A stretch of DNA of 50,923 nt, taken from contig SHWC01000010.1 in NCBI GenBank assembly GCA_009691045.1, forward strand, positions 1-50,923. The letters run 5' to 3'. Numbering within the stretch: position 1 is the stretch's first letter; the number at the start of each line of letters is the position of its first letter. Below, one piece after another: positions 19,980 through 28,162 of the stretch. Made by a program: the position numbers and the translations under genes. Under the pieces are notes generated by a model. That model saw only the letters and a list, made by a program, of their open reading frames with translations, did not search any database and was not told where the DNA came from. Source of the DNA: Alphaproteobacteria bacterium (GTDB lineage Bacteria > Pseudomonadota > Alphaproteobacteria > UBA828).

Positions 19980-20993
19980 TCAGGCGGGTTCAGGGATTGA
20001 TGAGGGGCCAGCGGCGCGCGCTTGGGCGAGACGATCGAGATTCTCGCGCAGGCTCCGCATGATCTGTGTTGCCGCCTCTAGGGCGCGCAAGCCATCGGCG
20101 CCGCTGACCAGCGGCGGCGTGCGATTGGCCACGGCGGCGATGAAGGTGCGATCTTCTTCAAGCAGCGCGTCCGATTCCTCATAGGTTTGGTTTTCGATCT
20201 CGATCTCCGGACGGAGGGAGCCCTCAAGCGGCGCCTTTTTGTGGACGCTGCGCAGACTGCGCTCAAGAAAATCGATCCCGATATAGGACTCCGGCTGAAA
20301 AATGCGCATTTTGCGCTCGGCCTTGAAGCTTACGCGGCTCGCGGTCATGGCGGCGAAGCAACCATTGGTGAAGCGCACCCGCGTATTGACGATATCTTCG
20401 GTTGGCGACAACACCGGCACGCCGATCGCCTCGACCGATTCGATCGGCGCGCGCACAAAGGTGAGAATGAGATCGATATCGTGGATCATGAGATCGAGGA
20501 TGACACCCACATCGGTGCCGCGCTCACGAAACGGCGCGATGCGATAGGATTCGATATAGAGCGCGTCCTTGACCTTTTCACGCAGGGCGACGCCGACGGC
20601 GGAAAAGCGCTCCAAATGCCCGACCTGAAGCACCAGCCCCTTCGCCTTGGCACGATCGACCAAACGCCGCGCGGTCGCGGGGTCATCGGTGATCGGCTTT
20701 TCGACCAGGAGATGGATGCCATTGTCGAGCAGCATCGAGGCGACATCGTAATGCGCCTTGGTCGGCACCGCGATGATCGCGGCATCGACGCGGCCAATCA
20801 GATCGCGCGGATCGCTCAAGCCCAAGACTCCATGTTTGGCGGCGACTCCTTGCGCGGTTGCGGGATTGGCATCGACCACGGCCACGAGATCGGCGCCCTC
20901 AAGGCCCGCGAGCTTGCCCGCGTGCAGGGCGCCGAAATAGCCGGTGCCCACGACCGCGATGCGGACGGCTGAATGGGCCGCCTTATTGCTCAT
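19980..20993 (-). CDS. Gfo/Idh/MocA family NAD-dependent oxidoreductase
   Basis: This 337-aa oxidoreductase has the N-terminal NAD-binding fold [20 protein letters not shown] and the family active-site motif EKPITDD (Lys in E-K-P). The substrate domain contains [11 protein letters not shown], where the H-D-I-D-L block supplies catalytic residues. I chose ATG 20993 because it gives a 4-nt overlap (ATGA) with the upstream oxidoreductase and starts just before the Rossmann motif. A longer frame to 21134 lies inside that gene. It may act on a sugar nucleotide. Two such enzymes in tandem suggest successive or alternative oxidations or reductions. Confidence 0.88.
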   Translation of the reverse strand: MSNKAAHSAVRIAVVGTGYFGALHAGKLAGLEGADLVAVVDANPATAQGVAAKHGVLGLSDPRDLIGRVDAAIIAVPTKAHYDVASMLLDNGIHLLVEKPITDDPATARRLVDRAKAKGLVLQVGHLERFSAVGVALREKVKDALYIESYRIAPFRERGTDVGVILDLMIHDIDLILTFVRAPIESVEAIGVPVLSPTEDIVNTRVRFTNGCFAAMTASRVSFKAERKMRIFQPESYIGIDFLERSLRSVHKKAPLEGSLRPEIEIENQTYEESDALLEEDRTFIAAVANRTPPLVSGADGLRALEAATQIMRSLRENLDRLAQARAAGPSSIPEPA

Positions 20994-21985
20994 GGCAGGG
21001 CCTCGATCACGGCCGCACCGCCCGAATTGAGCGCGCGTTGGCAGGCTTGCAGAACCGCGAGCACGCGGTGGCCCTCGCGCCAATCGCTGAGCGGGGTCTT
21101 GCGATTTGATACGCAGTCGAGGAAATGCCGGCATTCGCGCGCCAACGGCTCATCGCTGTCATAGGGAATCGGAATGGCGGCGGCCTTGGTAACGGCGGGG
21201 ATATCGCCCGTATTATCGACCACGTGCGGGTAGTGCAATAATTTCTGCGGGCCTGACGCGACGTCATCGAACACCACCATGCCATTGGCCCCGATCACCA
21301 CCATGCGATGGTCTTTGTAAGGGTGGAGCCACGACACGAAGATGTGCGCTTGAACGCCGCTTGGAAACGCCAGATGGGTGAGGGTGAGATCCGCGACTTC
21401 GGCTTGCAGCCAGGCGCCGCCGACGCAGGTGACGCGCTCGGGCATTACACCGGTCAATCCGAGAATCATAGAGACATCGTGAGGCGCAAATTCCCAGAGC
21501 GCCCCGCCCTCGCGCCGAATGCGCCCGAGGCTGGCGCGATTCGAATAGATGTAGCGCAATTCCCCGATATGGCTTTCGGCGAGAAAGCGCTTCAAGGCCA
21601 CAAAGGCGGGGTGAAACAGCAAGAGATGGCCGACCATCAGCGTGCGGTCGAGGCGATCGGCGAGCCGGCCGAGCGCTTCGGCATCGGGTGCATTCAAGCA
21701 CAATGGCTTTTCGACGAAGGTGTGTTTGCCGGCCTCAAGCGCGCGCCGACCGAGTGCGCTGTGCGTCGCGGCTGGTGTCGCGATCACGACCGCATCGATG
21801 GCTGGGTCAGCCAACAGGGCATCGAGCGATGAGGCGGCGCGGGCGTTTGGATAGGCGGCCGCTTCGCGCGCGCGGGTTGCCGTGTCGTCGTCGTAGAACG
21901 CGGTAAGCGCCCCGAGCGCATCGAAATTGCGCATCAGATTGCGGCCCCAATGACCGGCGCCGATGACGGCGACACGCGGCGTCAC
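20990..21985 (-). CDS. Gfo/Idh/MocA family oxidoreductase (WbpB/WlbA-like)
   Basis: This 331-aa protein starts RVAVIGAGHWGRNLMRNFDALG, a Rossmann motif with the G-x-W-G-x-N form typical of WbpB/WlbA-type UDP-N-acetylglucosaminuronate 3-dehydrogenases. The E-K-P motif is in FVEKPLCLNAPDAE and the segment VGHLLLFHPAFVALKRF matches the family's G-H-x-L-x-F/Y-H-P block. FAPHDVSMIL carries the catalytic H-D. With the aminotransferase and acetyltransferase downstream it completes the C3 amination route. WbpA, which makes the UDP-GlcNAcA substrate, is not in the window. Confidence 0.87.
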   Translation of the reverse strand: MTPRVAVIGAGHWGRNLMRNFDALGALTAFYDDDTATRAREAAAYPNARAASSLDALLADPAIDAVVIATPAATHSALGRRALEAGKHTFVEKPLCLNAPDAEALGRLADRLDRTLMVGHLLLFHPAFVALKRFLAESHIGELRYIYSNRASLGRIRREGGALWEFAPHDVSMILGLTGVMPERVTCVGGAWLQAEVADLTLTHLAFPSGVQAHIFVSWLHPYKDHRMVVIGANGMVVFDDVASGPQKLLHYPHVVDNTGDIPAVTKAAAIPIPYDSDEPLARECRHFLDCVSNRKTPLSDWREGHRVLAVLQACQRALNSGGAAVIEALP

Positions 21986-22719
21986 GATGTGGCCCCGCGC
22001 TTTGGCTGATAGCTTTCAATCATAGCGGCAAGTGTGCGGCGCATGGCGGCGGTGCGGCCGGCGACATAACGCTCCAGCCGATCGGTCGCATTACCACCCC
22101 CTTCGGCCATCCACCAGATTGGGTGGGTGAGCAATTGGAGGGCTTGCCCGGCCGCGACCGCCGGGTGGGACAACGGATCGCCATGATGGAAGGCCCCGCG
22201 TGAATCGCTGCAATAGCCGATTGTCTTGAAGAAGCGCGGCTCGTAGGCGTGGGCGCGGCCGGCCAGCGCACGATCGAGATCGAGCAACGCAGGGGCTGGG
22301 CGATGAAAACTAATGATTCGAACCGGGCGGTCGATCAGACCTTCGAGCATGGCGCATTCCTCAGCGGCGGCCTTATCGAGATCGTCGGGATTGCCGGCAA
22401 CGAGCGAGGCGTCGAAATGCAGACCGACTTCGTGACCGAGCGCGCCAAGGCGCCGAAGCGCGGCGTGGCCGGCTTCGGCGAAGGGGTTGTAGAGTTCGCA
22501 ACGCAACAACGCAAAATATGTTGAGCGCACGCCGAGCGACGCTTCAAGCTCGGCCATGGCCACGGCCGCCTCGAGCGACACATCGATATCGTGCCTCAGG
22601 ATCAAATGGCGGGCCTCGGGCCGCACGGTGAAGAAATCGCGTGGCTCATAGCCCTGCGCGCGCAAGGAGTCGATGAGTGCGCGATAGCCTTGGGGACTGA
22701 AAACGGTGGCGGTGTTCAC
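21982..22719 (-). CDS. Polysaccharide-deacetylase-fold protein
   Basis: This 245-aa protein looks like a NodB/CE4-type deacetylase-fold protein of the glycan-locus kind. The first catalytic/metal motif is LILRHDIDVSLEAA (H-D-x-D, the usual T-F/H-D-D position), the second is VGLHFDASL and a third is ISFHRPAP. These fit the divalent-metal His/Asp sites of the fold. There is no signal peptide, so a cytoplasmic sugar-lipid or nucleotide-sugar substrate is more likely than exported polymer. It overlaps both neighbours by four bases. The activity is not proven by sequence. Confidence 0.7.
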   Translation of the reverse strand: MNTATVFSPQGYRALIDSLRAQGYEPRDFFTVRPEARHLILRHDIDVSLEAAVAMAELEASLGVRSTYFALLRCELYNPFAEAGHAALRRLGALGHEVGLHFDASLVAGNPDDLDKAAAEECAMLEGLIDRPVRIISFHRPAPALLDLDRALAGRAHAYEPRFFKTIGYCSDSRGAFHHGDPLSHPAVAAGQALQLLTHPIWWMAEGGGNATDRLERYVAGRTAAMRRTLAAMIESYQPKRGATS

Positions 22720-24032
22720 GCGACCTCGCGCATGACGGTCTCGAAAAAGCGATCCGTCGGGGCATCGGGATTGCCAAGATGATGGAGCAGCACAAATGTG
22801 CCGCCAAAGCGGCGACAGATATCGGCGGCGCGGGACGCCTCGTCAAGCGCTTGCTGTAAGGTCAAATTGCGGTATTTGCGCCCGAATAGACCAAAATCCA
22901 TTACCGCGGTTGACGCTTGTTCGAGCGCCAGCGGTTTACGGCGGATGAGGCTATACGCATTGAATCGACGACACGTGCCGGCGCGGAAATCGGTTGTCTC
23001 TGGAAAAGCGAGCGTGAGATCGAGCACCATATTGTTACTCGCCCAAATATCCGGCGTCGTCGCGGCGTTATAGCCGAGCACGTGTTGACGACCTTCGGTC
23101 ACCTGCGCCCCGATAACCTGTTCAAGACCCATTTTCTGGTGAACCCATAAGGATTGATCTGTCGCGGTGCCAAATCCGGGATGGAATCCGACAATGTGCG
23201 CGCGCATGCGAATTTCCTCGATCAATCGGCGCAGCAAGGGCGCCATGGAGAGCACATAGGGACTATCCATCGACGCGGCGCTTGGGCCCATGAAATAGAA
23301 CCGGCTCGGCACGCCTTTGGCCTCGGAGCGCGCCATCAAGCGTCGCGCGGAGCGCCAAGGCTCGCCGCTCGCATAGCCGAGCCAGAGCCGACGCGCCGCG
23401 CCGATTGGATTGCCGCGTTTCAATAGATCGCCAGCCGCTTCGCGGAGCGGGGCAAACGGCCGGTGATAGCCACGCAGACGATCGACGTCATGGGTCACCA
23501 GCAATTCATATGACGTCGCGTTTGAGGCATTGCCGCCGGTGAGCGCCCTCGCGAGATCGCGCGCCGCCACATCAGCCGGGGGTTCGGACTTGTTGTGGAA
23601 TTGCTTGGCCAATGACGCCGCAAAGGGAAAGCGGCCATAGCGGTCTGCCTCGGGGCTATCGCGCTCCTCAAGACGGGTGAGCATCAGCGTGATCAGTCCG
23701 ATCGCGTCATAACCAAATCGTTGCTCGGATGTTGCTGGCTCACCTTTTGGAAACAGGGGAAAAGGCCCTTCACCGCCGGCGATTTTTGTCAGGGCATCGT
23801 GGTCTGGGTGAATGCCATTTGCCGCGAGACGAACACCGCCGGGAAAAAGCGCCGCCGGAACCGCCAGCGCGCCAGGCGGCGGTTCTGGGCCATAATGCAG
23901 AACGCGCGCGGCTTCTTCATGGCGTCGTAGGCCATGGGCGCGATCGAGAAAATCGAGCGCATGCTCGATTTCTGGACGATAGGCCAAGAGCGCTGGCGCC
24001 ACGGAAAGGCGATAGGCAAACGAATGGCTCAT
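22716..24032 (-). CDS. DUF7033-type polysaccharide deacetylase-like protein
   Basis: This 438-aa protein has an N-terminal domain (about residues 1-130) of the sort seen in DUF7033 proteins, with FGYDAIGLITLMLTRLEERDS near its end. A deacetylase-like half follows. The first motif is LLVTHDVDRLRGY (H-D-V-D), then SRFYFMG, and AHIVGFHPGFGT for the next His-containing strand. FVLLHHLGNPDAPTDRFF closes the fold. It lies directly beside another deacetylase-fold gene with a 4-nt overlap. Families like this occur in capsule loci of many bacteria. The substrate is unknown. Confidence 0.72.
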   Translation of the reverse strand: MSHSFAYRLSVAPALLAYRPEIEHALDFLDRAHGLRRHEEAARVLHYGPEPPPGALAVPAALFPGGVRLAANGIHPDHDALTKIAGGEGPFPLFPKGEPATSEQRFGYDAIGLITLMLTRLEERDSPEADRYGRFPFAASLAKQFHNKSEPPADVAARDLARALTGGNASNATSYELLVTHDVDRLRGYHRPFAPLREAAGDLLKRGNPIGAARRLWLGYASGEPWRSARRLMARSEAKGVPSRFYFMGPSAASMDSPYVLSMAPLLRRLIEEIRMRAHIVGFHPGFGTATDQSLWVHQKMGLEQVIGAQVTEGRQHVLGYNAATTPDIWASNNMVLDLTLAFPETTDFRAGTCRRFNAYSLIRRKPLALEQASTAVMDFGLFGRKYRNLTLQQALDEASRAADICRRFGGTFVLLHHLGNPDAPTDRFFETVMREVA

Positions 24033-25867
24033 GCGGCGCGTGGCTCGTAGAGGCGTACCCAGGCATCGTGTGTCATGAGCTGACGGAGCAGCTTGGGGTG
24101 ATTCTTGGTGCCGTCCAATTGCTCATCGATGCAAGTGGCAAGCGCATCGGCGTTCAATACGCCGAAACTCAAGGCGTCGAGCCGGCCGCGAATCTCTAAC
24201 AACCGCGCGCGGTGGGCGGGATCGCGGTGATAGAGCGCGCCAAAGTTCTGCCAAGAGCCGGCGGTATGCGCGTCGCTTGGCCGCGCGGGTCGGCCGATGA
24301 GGTTGAGCCGGCGCAACACGCCCCGGCCCAATTGGCCGGCGACCTCAAGCCAACCAGGCAGGTCGGCGCGAAAGCCGGTATTGGCGTTGGGCAAACGGGC
24401 AATCGCGGGATTGATCAATTGAGCGGCGCGTTGCATGACGCGGGCGCCGACACGCCAGGCCGGTTTCATCCCAAGGTAGATCTCGAACACCTCGTTATCG
24501 AACGCCGGCAGCCGCAAATCGGTCGCGGCGCGGACCGCCATCATACCGCAGAACGCGTAGTGCTTGCTGACCGCGTGAAGGATCAGTGCGTCCCAAGCAT
24601 TGCGCGGCTCATCGGATTGGAGCCAAGGGGCCAACACTTGGTCAAGCGTACGAGCTTGACCCTGCCACCATTCCGCCCGCCATTCGGGGCGCACAATGCG
24701 CTCAACGGTGGCGCGTGGTGGGCCCTGGCGCAAATTGGCGATCACATCGGCGCCGGTCGGCCGCGGCGGGATGGGGCGGAGCGCGGGCAATCTGGTGTGT
24801 GAGCCGGCAAGATCGAGAAAGCGCGCTGGCATGTAATAGCCACGCAGGGTGTAGTCGAGACCATGGCCGCTCAGCGCGATGTCGCAGCCGCTCGATATCA
24901 CGGGCATCATGGCGGCGAAGGGCGTCGAGGCGGGGTACATGCCGCCCGAATCGCGCACCGCATCGTCGTGAAAGCTAAGGATCGAGGCCGGGTCGAAGAT
25001 GATCGGGTAATGCTCGGCGCCGAGCCGAGCGGCGGTTTCGCGCGCGATAGCCATTTCCGGATTGTCGTAGCTCGCGGTGGTGAAGCACGGCATTGGCGCT
25101 GGCGCGGCGGCGAGGAGCGTACGCGAGTCGAGCCCGCCAGACAGCAACATGCCGATTCGACCCGACGATTGGCGGCCCAATGCTTGGCGAAGCGCGCCGG
25201 CTAATGCGTCGGCAGTATCGCGTTTGCTGAGGCCGGAGGGACGCCAGCGCATTTCCCAATAGCGCTTCTCCTCGACCGTTCTGCCATCGAACGACACCAA
25301 TGCGCCCGCGGGTAACGCGACGATATCGCGAAACGGCGTCGTGCTACCGAAGGTTCGCTGCATGGTGAAAAGCTGCGCGAGCGCGGTAGAGTCAACCGCA
25401 CGTGGAATGCGCGGATCGCCAACCATTATGTGAAGCTGCGTTCCGAAAACGAAATCCCCGCCACGATGCCATATATGCAGAGCGTGCGTACAAAGGCGAT
25501 CGGTGATCAACGTCAGGACGTGGCGCTGACGATCATAGAGCGCGGCACTGAATTGAGCATTCGCTTCGGCAAGGCGATTGAGCCGCCCGTCGCGTGCGAG
25601 CGCTAGGATGATGGATGCGAAATTATTGGCGCTTTCGAGCCCGCGATAGGGCGCCGCATCGAACAACTCGCCGCAAACGACGCAGTCGAAGCGATCATCG
25701 GCGGCCCGGCTATTGGCTCGATCGAGCACATGGCCGACACGGGCCAGGGCCGCACCTCGTCCATCCGGTGCATCGCAGGCATAGAGCGGTGGAACGCGTT
25801 GTGCCAGGGGGGCAAGGTCGACCGGCGCATCGGGCGTGGCCCGAAATGAACCAAACAGACCGATCAT
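24029..25867 (-). CDS. Asparagine-synthase-like protein without the glutaminase cysteine
   Basis: This 612-aa protein has the two-domain layout of asparagine synthase, but its N-terminus reads MIGLFGSF, with Ile in place of the nucleophilic Cys2. It therefore cannot hydrolyse glutamine in the usual way. The synthetase PP-loop is intact (LLSGGLDSRTL, SGGLDS 243-248) and ALSGHGLDYTLRGYYMP replaces the S-G-D-G-x-D-E motif, so the second motif is altered too. It may adenylate a carboxylate and use ammonia or another amine, as in beta-lactam synthetase-like proteins. That is inference. It overlaps both neighbours by four bases. The canonical asnB is at 11298-13193. Confidence 0.83.
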   Translation of the reverse strand: MIGLFGSFRATPDAPVDLAPLAQRVPPLYACDAPDGRGAALARVGHVLDRANSRAADDRFDCVVCGELFDAAPYRGLESANNFASIILALARDGRLNRLAEANAQFSAALYDRQRHVLTLITDRLCTHALHIWHRGGDFVFGTQLHIMVGDPRIPRAVDSTALAQLFTMQRTFGSTTPFRDIVALPAGALVSFDGRTVEEKRYWEMRWRPSGLSKRDTADALAGALRQALGRQSSGRIGMLLSGGLDSRTLLAAAPAPMPCFTTASYDNPEMAIARETAARLGAEHYPIIFDPASILSFHDDAVRDSGGMYPASTPFAAMMPVISSGCDIALSGHGLDYTLRGYYMPARFLDLAGSHTRLPALRPIPPRPTGADVIANLRQGPPRATVERIVRPEWRAEWWQGQARTLDQVLAPWLQSDEPRNAWDALILHAVSKHYAFCGMMAVRAATDLRLPAFDNEVFEIYLGMKPAWRVGARVMQRAAQLINPAIARLPNANTGFRADLPGWLEVAGQLGRGVLRRLNLIGRPARPSDAHTAGSWQNFGALYHRDPAHRARLLEIRGRLDALSFGVLNADALATCIDEQLDGTKNHPKLLRQLMTHDAWVRLYEPRAA

Positions 25868-26844
25868 TGGCGCGCCATCGGAAGACCGAGAACGTTACCG
25901 CGCGGCCCAACAAATACTTGATAGCCCGCGGCCTCAAGGCGACGCGCCGCTTGGGTCGCAATCGGCTGCCCATCGACTTGATACCAACCCGCCAGCCTAA
26001 TGCGCGGGCGCAATGTGAGCAGGGTTTGGCGCGCGCCATCAAGCGCCGCAATTTCAGCGCCATTGATTGTCAGGGACAGCATGTCGAGCCGCTCCAGTTT
26101 GAAACGCTCGACCAAATGATCAATGGTCGTGGTCTCAACGGTTTCGTCCTTGCCTTCGGGAACCACGTCGTCGATCAGACTGGCCGCTTGGGCAAATTCA
26201 CGTTTCAACGTGCGCTCTCCCGGCGTCGACCAAAGCGCCGCGTGAACCGGGGCGATTGTTTCCGATGCTCCATTGGTCTCGATGTTCTTTTTCAAAAGCT
26301 GGAAGCAGGCGCCGGCAGCCTCGACCGCGATGATGCGACCGCCCGGCATGGCTCGACTCGTCGCGAGCGCGCCGAACCCGACAAAGGCACCGCCATCAAG
26401 CATGATGTCGCCGGGTTTGGGGCGGAATGCGGCAAGCAATTTGTCGCGTGCGATAGGATCAGCCAGGTCGGCGATCGCATCCTTATGTTGACCATGAAAG
26501 CCAATCATTTGTGCCGGCGTGTAACCCTCTGGCTTCAGATCCGGGCGCATATGCGGATAGATGAAGCGCGTCAGCACATCACGGGCGAGGCGAAAATAGC
26601 GTGCGGGGATTGCCTTACGAATTTCAGCGGGCATTGAGGCGTGAAGTATGCGAGCCGCATCGTCACTCCAAAAGCCGGCGAGCGACACGCCTTCGTCTGA
26701 AAGCCTAATTAGAGGATCGCTGCCTGCCTCAAAAATGAGGCGCGGGGCAAGACCCGACAATTGATTGATCAACGCCGCATGGCTGCGCCTTCGCGCCGGA
26801 TGAATGGCCAACACACGAGCCTTGAGAATTCTGAGCGTGTTCAA
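25864..26844 (-). CDS. FkbM family methyltransferase
   Basis: This 326-aa protein ends in a FkbM-type SAM methyltransferase domain. Motif I is GDIMLDGGAFVGFGALATSRAMPGG, followed by IIAVEAAGACFQLLKKNIETNG, which is the E-x3-x-x-F-x-x-L-x-x-N block of the family. TTTIDHLVERFKLERLDMLSLTINGAEIAAL corresponds to the family's I-D-x-E-G-x-E region, here altered to L-T-I-N-G-A-E. The N-terminal 120 residues are not recognised. The likely start is TTG at 26844, 9 nt after the sulfotransferase stop. FkbM enzymes in such loci usually O-methylate sugars. Confidence 0.82.
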   Translation of the reverse strand: MNTLRILKARVLAIHPARRRSHAALINQLSGLAPRLIFEAGSDPLIRLSDEGVSLAGFWSDDAARILHASMPAEIRKAIPARYFRLARDVLTRFIYPHMRPDLKPEGYTPAQMIGFHGQHKDAIADLADPIARDKLLAAFRPKPGDIMLDGGAFVGFGALATSRAMPGGRIIAVEAAGACFQLLKKNIETNGASETIAPVHAALWSTPGERTLKREFAQAASLIDDVVPEGKDETVETTTIDHLVERFKLERLDMLSLTINGAEIAALDGARQTLLTLRPRIRLAGWYQVDGQPIATQAARRLEAAGYQVFVGPRGNVLGLPMARQ

Positions 26845-26853
26845 GGCGGAGGC

Positions 26854-27729
26854 CTAGCTAATCACAGGTGGTTGGTAATGATCCAAATAGCGCAATTGCC
26901 CACGGATCGCGGGCGTGAGGCGACCAAGGAAGCGCTCAAACAAACGCAAATCATCTTTCGACACGTTTGTTGCGCCATAGCCTTGCTTAAGATTGGTGTT
27001 GCTAGGTGCTAGAATTTGCGCGGGCCGATGGGGCACGCCAAGGTCATCCATGAAACGTTTCATCGCCACGGCGTCGTTCAGGGCCTCGGTGCGAAGATCG
27101 ACGGCCTTATCCGCGCCAGGCAGTGCCGCGAGGCGCTCGCAGCGCAAATAACTTTCGCACCAGGCCCACAAATAGAATTCGCCGGGAGCGAAATCCGCTG
27201 GATCGAGCCGCAAGAGATTATTGGGTGCGCCGGGGGACACTTGCTCCCTGGCAAAATTTTTGCTTCGATTTAGGTAGCTTCGCATCACAAGCACGGGATC
27301 ACGCAGAAGGCGAATGAGAGAAAACCTCGGCACGGCACGTGTGAAGCCCCAACACAGACCGCGGACAAAGCGGCTATTGACGTCGATATAAATATGCGCG
27401 CGGGTTCGCTGGGCTTGGCGGCCGATCGTGCGCATCCGTTGCGCCACGATGCGATCAATATAGGCGTGATTGCCTTCGGCATCGGCGCGTAGCACCCGGC
27501 CGCGGCCGAGTAGTTCATCAGTTTCGATAAAGCGGCGCCTGAAATGCCGTTCAATGTCACCGAGGGCACCCGGCGAAAAGGGGCGGATCTGCGGCTCTTC
27601 GAAGGCGACATAGGCCCCTTCGACGTGGGCCGTTAAAAACGAGGCGAGCGTGCCCTGCCCGCTTCGACCCGGCGAGACCGTAAAGATCCAACGGTCGATT
27701 TCGCTCGGCGGCAGAATTGCCGAATTCAT
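26854..27729 (-). CDS. Sulfotransferase-family protein
   Basis: This protein of about 291 aa resembles PAPS-dependent sulfotransferases. The 5'-phosphosulfate loop is FTVSPGRSGQGTLASFL (G-R-S-G-x-x-x-L) and the 3'-phosphate site is SLIRLLRDPVLVMRSYLNR (R-D-P-x-x-x-x-x-S). The spacing of about 130 residues between them is normal. I prefer the ATG at 27729 to a TTG 48 nt upstream because it leaves a compact N-terminus just before the loop. It is the first gene of the twelve-gene operon, and a 7-bp hairpin lies a few bases upstream. A glycan or lipid sulfation role fits the locus. Confidence 0.8.
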   Translation of the reverse strand: MNSAILPPSEIDRWIFTVSPGRSGQGTLASFLTAHVEGAYVAFEEPQIRPFSPGALGDIERHFRRRFIETDELLGRGRVLRADAEGNHAYIDRIVAQRMRTIGRQAQRTRAHIYIDVNSRFVRGLCWGFTRAVPRFSLIRLLRDPVLVMRSYLNRSKNFAREQVSPGAPNNLLRLDPADFAPGEFYLWAWCESYLRCERLAALPGADKAVDLRTEALNDAVAMKRFMDDLGVPHRPAQILAPSNTNLKQGYGATNVSKDDLRLFERFLGRLTPAIRGQLRYLDHYQPPVIS

Positions 27730-27733
27730 GCTC

Positions 27734-27753
27734 GCAGGCCTATTCCGGCCTGC
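27734..27753 (-). promoter_or_regulatory. Hairpin in the leader next to the sulfotransferase start
   Basis: GCAGGCC-TATTCC-GGCCTGC is a perfect 7-bp stem with a 6-base loop. On the transcript the loop reads GGAATA, and the stem ends 4 nt before the ATG at 27729. A purine-rich loop could present the ribosome-binding site, or the stem could hide it. The pairing is seen directly. Control is inference. Confidence 0.4.
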
Positions 27754-28031
27754 CCGAACGGCGTTCCCGACCTTCAAATTGAGCGGTCAGCCCGGCTGTC
27801 TCGGAAAAGCCCGTTGCTGTTCGATAATTGGCGCGCTGATTGGGTTCGCCCAACGCATCACTATGGTCGGGACTATCGTGGATGATGTGGTTGCGGGTTT
27901 TGGGCATGAATGAAGGCGAAAGCGCGGAAAACGGCCGAATTTGGCCACGCTACCGCCGTTCCGGGTGCGCCGCGCCGGCCAGACGAGAGGGCTGGCGCCG
28001 GACCTTCTCTAGGCTCGGCGCGATGGCCGGT

Positions 28032-28083
28032 ATGTTCAATTTTCGAACATGGTGGGTCAAGCGAAATGTTCAGTTCGTGAACG
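28032..28083. promoter_or_regulatory. Two palindromic boxes (ATGTTC-N7-GAAC) upstream of the phosphonate operon
   Basis: Box one at 28032-28050 is a perfect ATGTTC-N7-GAACAT palindrome. Box two at 28066-28083 is ATGTTC-N7-GAAC followed by GC instead of AT. The boxes are 34 bases apart, start to start, and lie 80-130 bases upstream of the aepX start. Matched half-sites with the same 7-base spacer suggest a dimeric regulator binding twice. No regulator gene of an obvious kind is next to it. Confidence 0.5.
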
Positions 28084-28162
28084 CCATGGTCGAGATCCGG
28101 TATTTGCCCGAGTTCTCAAGCGACGAATACGCGTGTTAGATTGACCATCCTTGGAGGCCCAC

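Larger units (their letters stand above)
27730..28162. other. Divergent intergenic control region (433 bp)
   Basis: The gap separates the minus-strand sulfotransferase operon from the plus-strand phosphonate operon. It holds a hairpin next to the sulfotransferase start and two matched palindromic boxes on the phosphonate side, each annotated separately. Two short open frames in it lack start signals and family sequence. No tRNA or insertion sequence is visible. I found no convincing -35/-10 pair by eye. Confidence 0.7.

Noticed and set aside
20994-21134. N-terminal extension of the second oxidoreductase
   Set aside because: It lies inside the upstream oxidoreductase gene. ATG 20993 gives the usual 4-nt overlap and the Rossmann motif follows directly.
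28032-28083. LexA (SOS) boxes upstream of aepX
   Set aside because: Alphaproteobacterial LexA sites are direct repeats GTTC-N7-GTTC. The boxes here are inverted (GTTC-N7-GAAC), so they belong to another regulator.
27840-28139. Possible 99-aa coding frame in the divergent control region
   Set aside because: The start has no ribosome-binding site, the sequence has no family signal, and its composition (many Arg/Trp/Ser) is typical of a chance open frame in GC-rich DNA.
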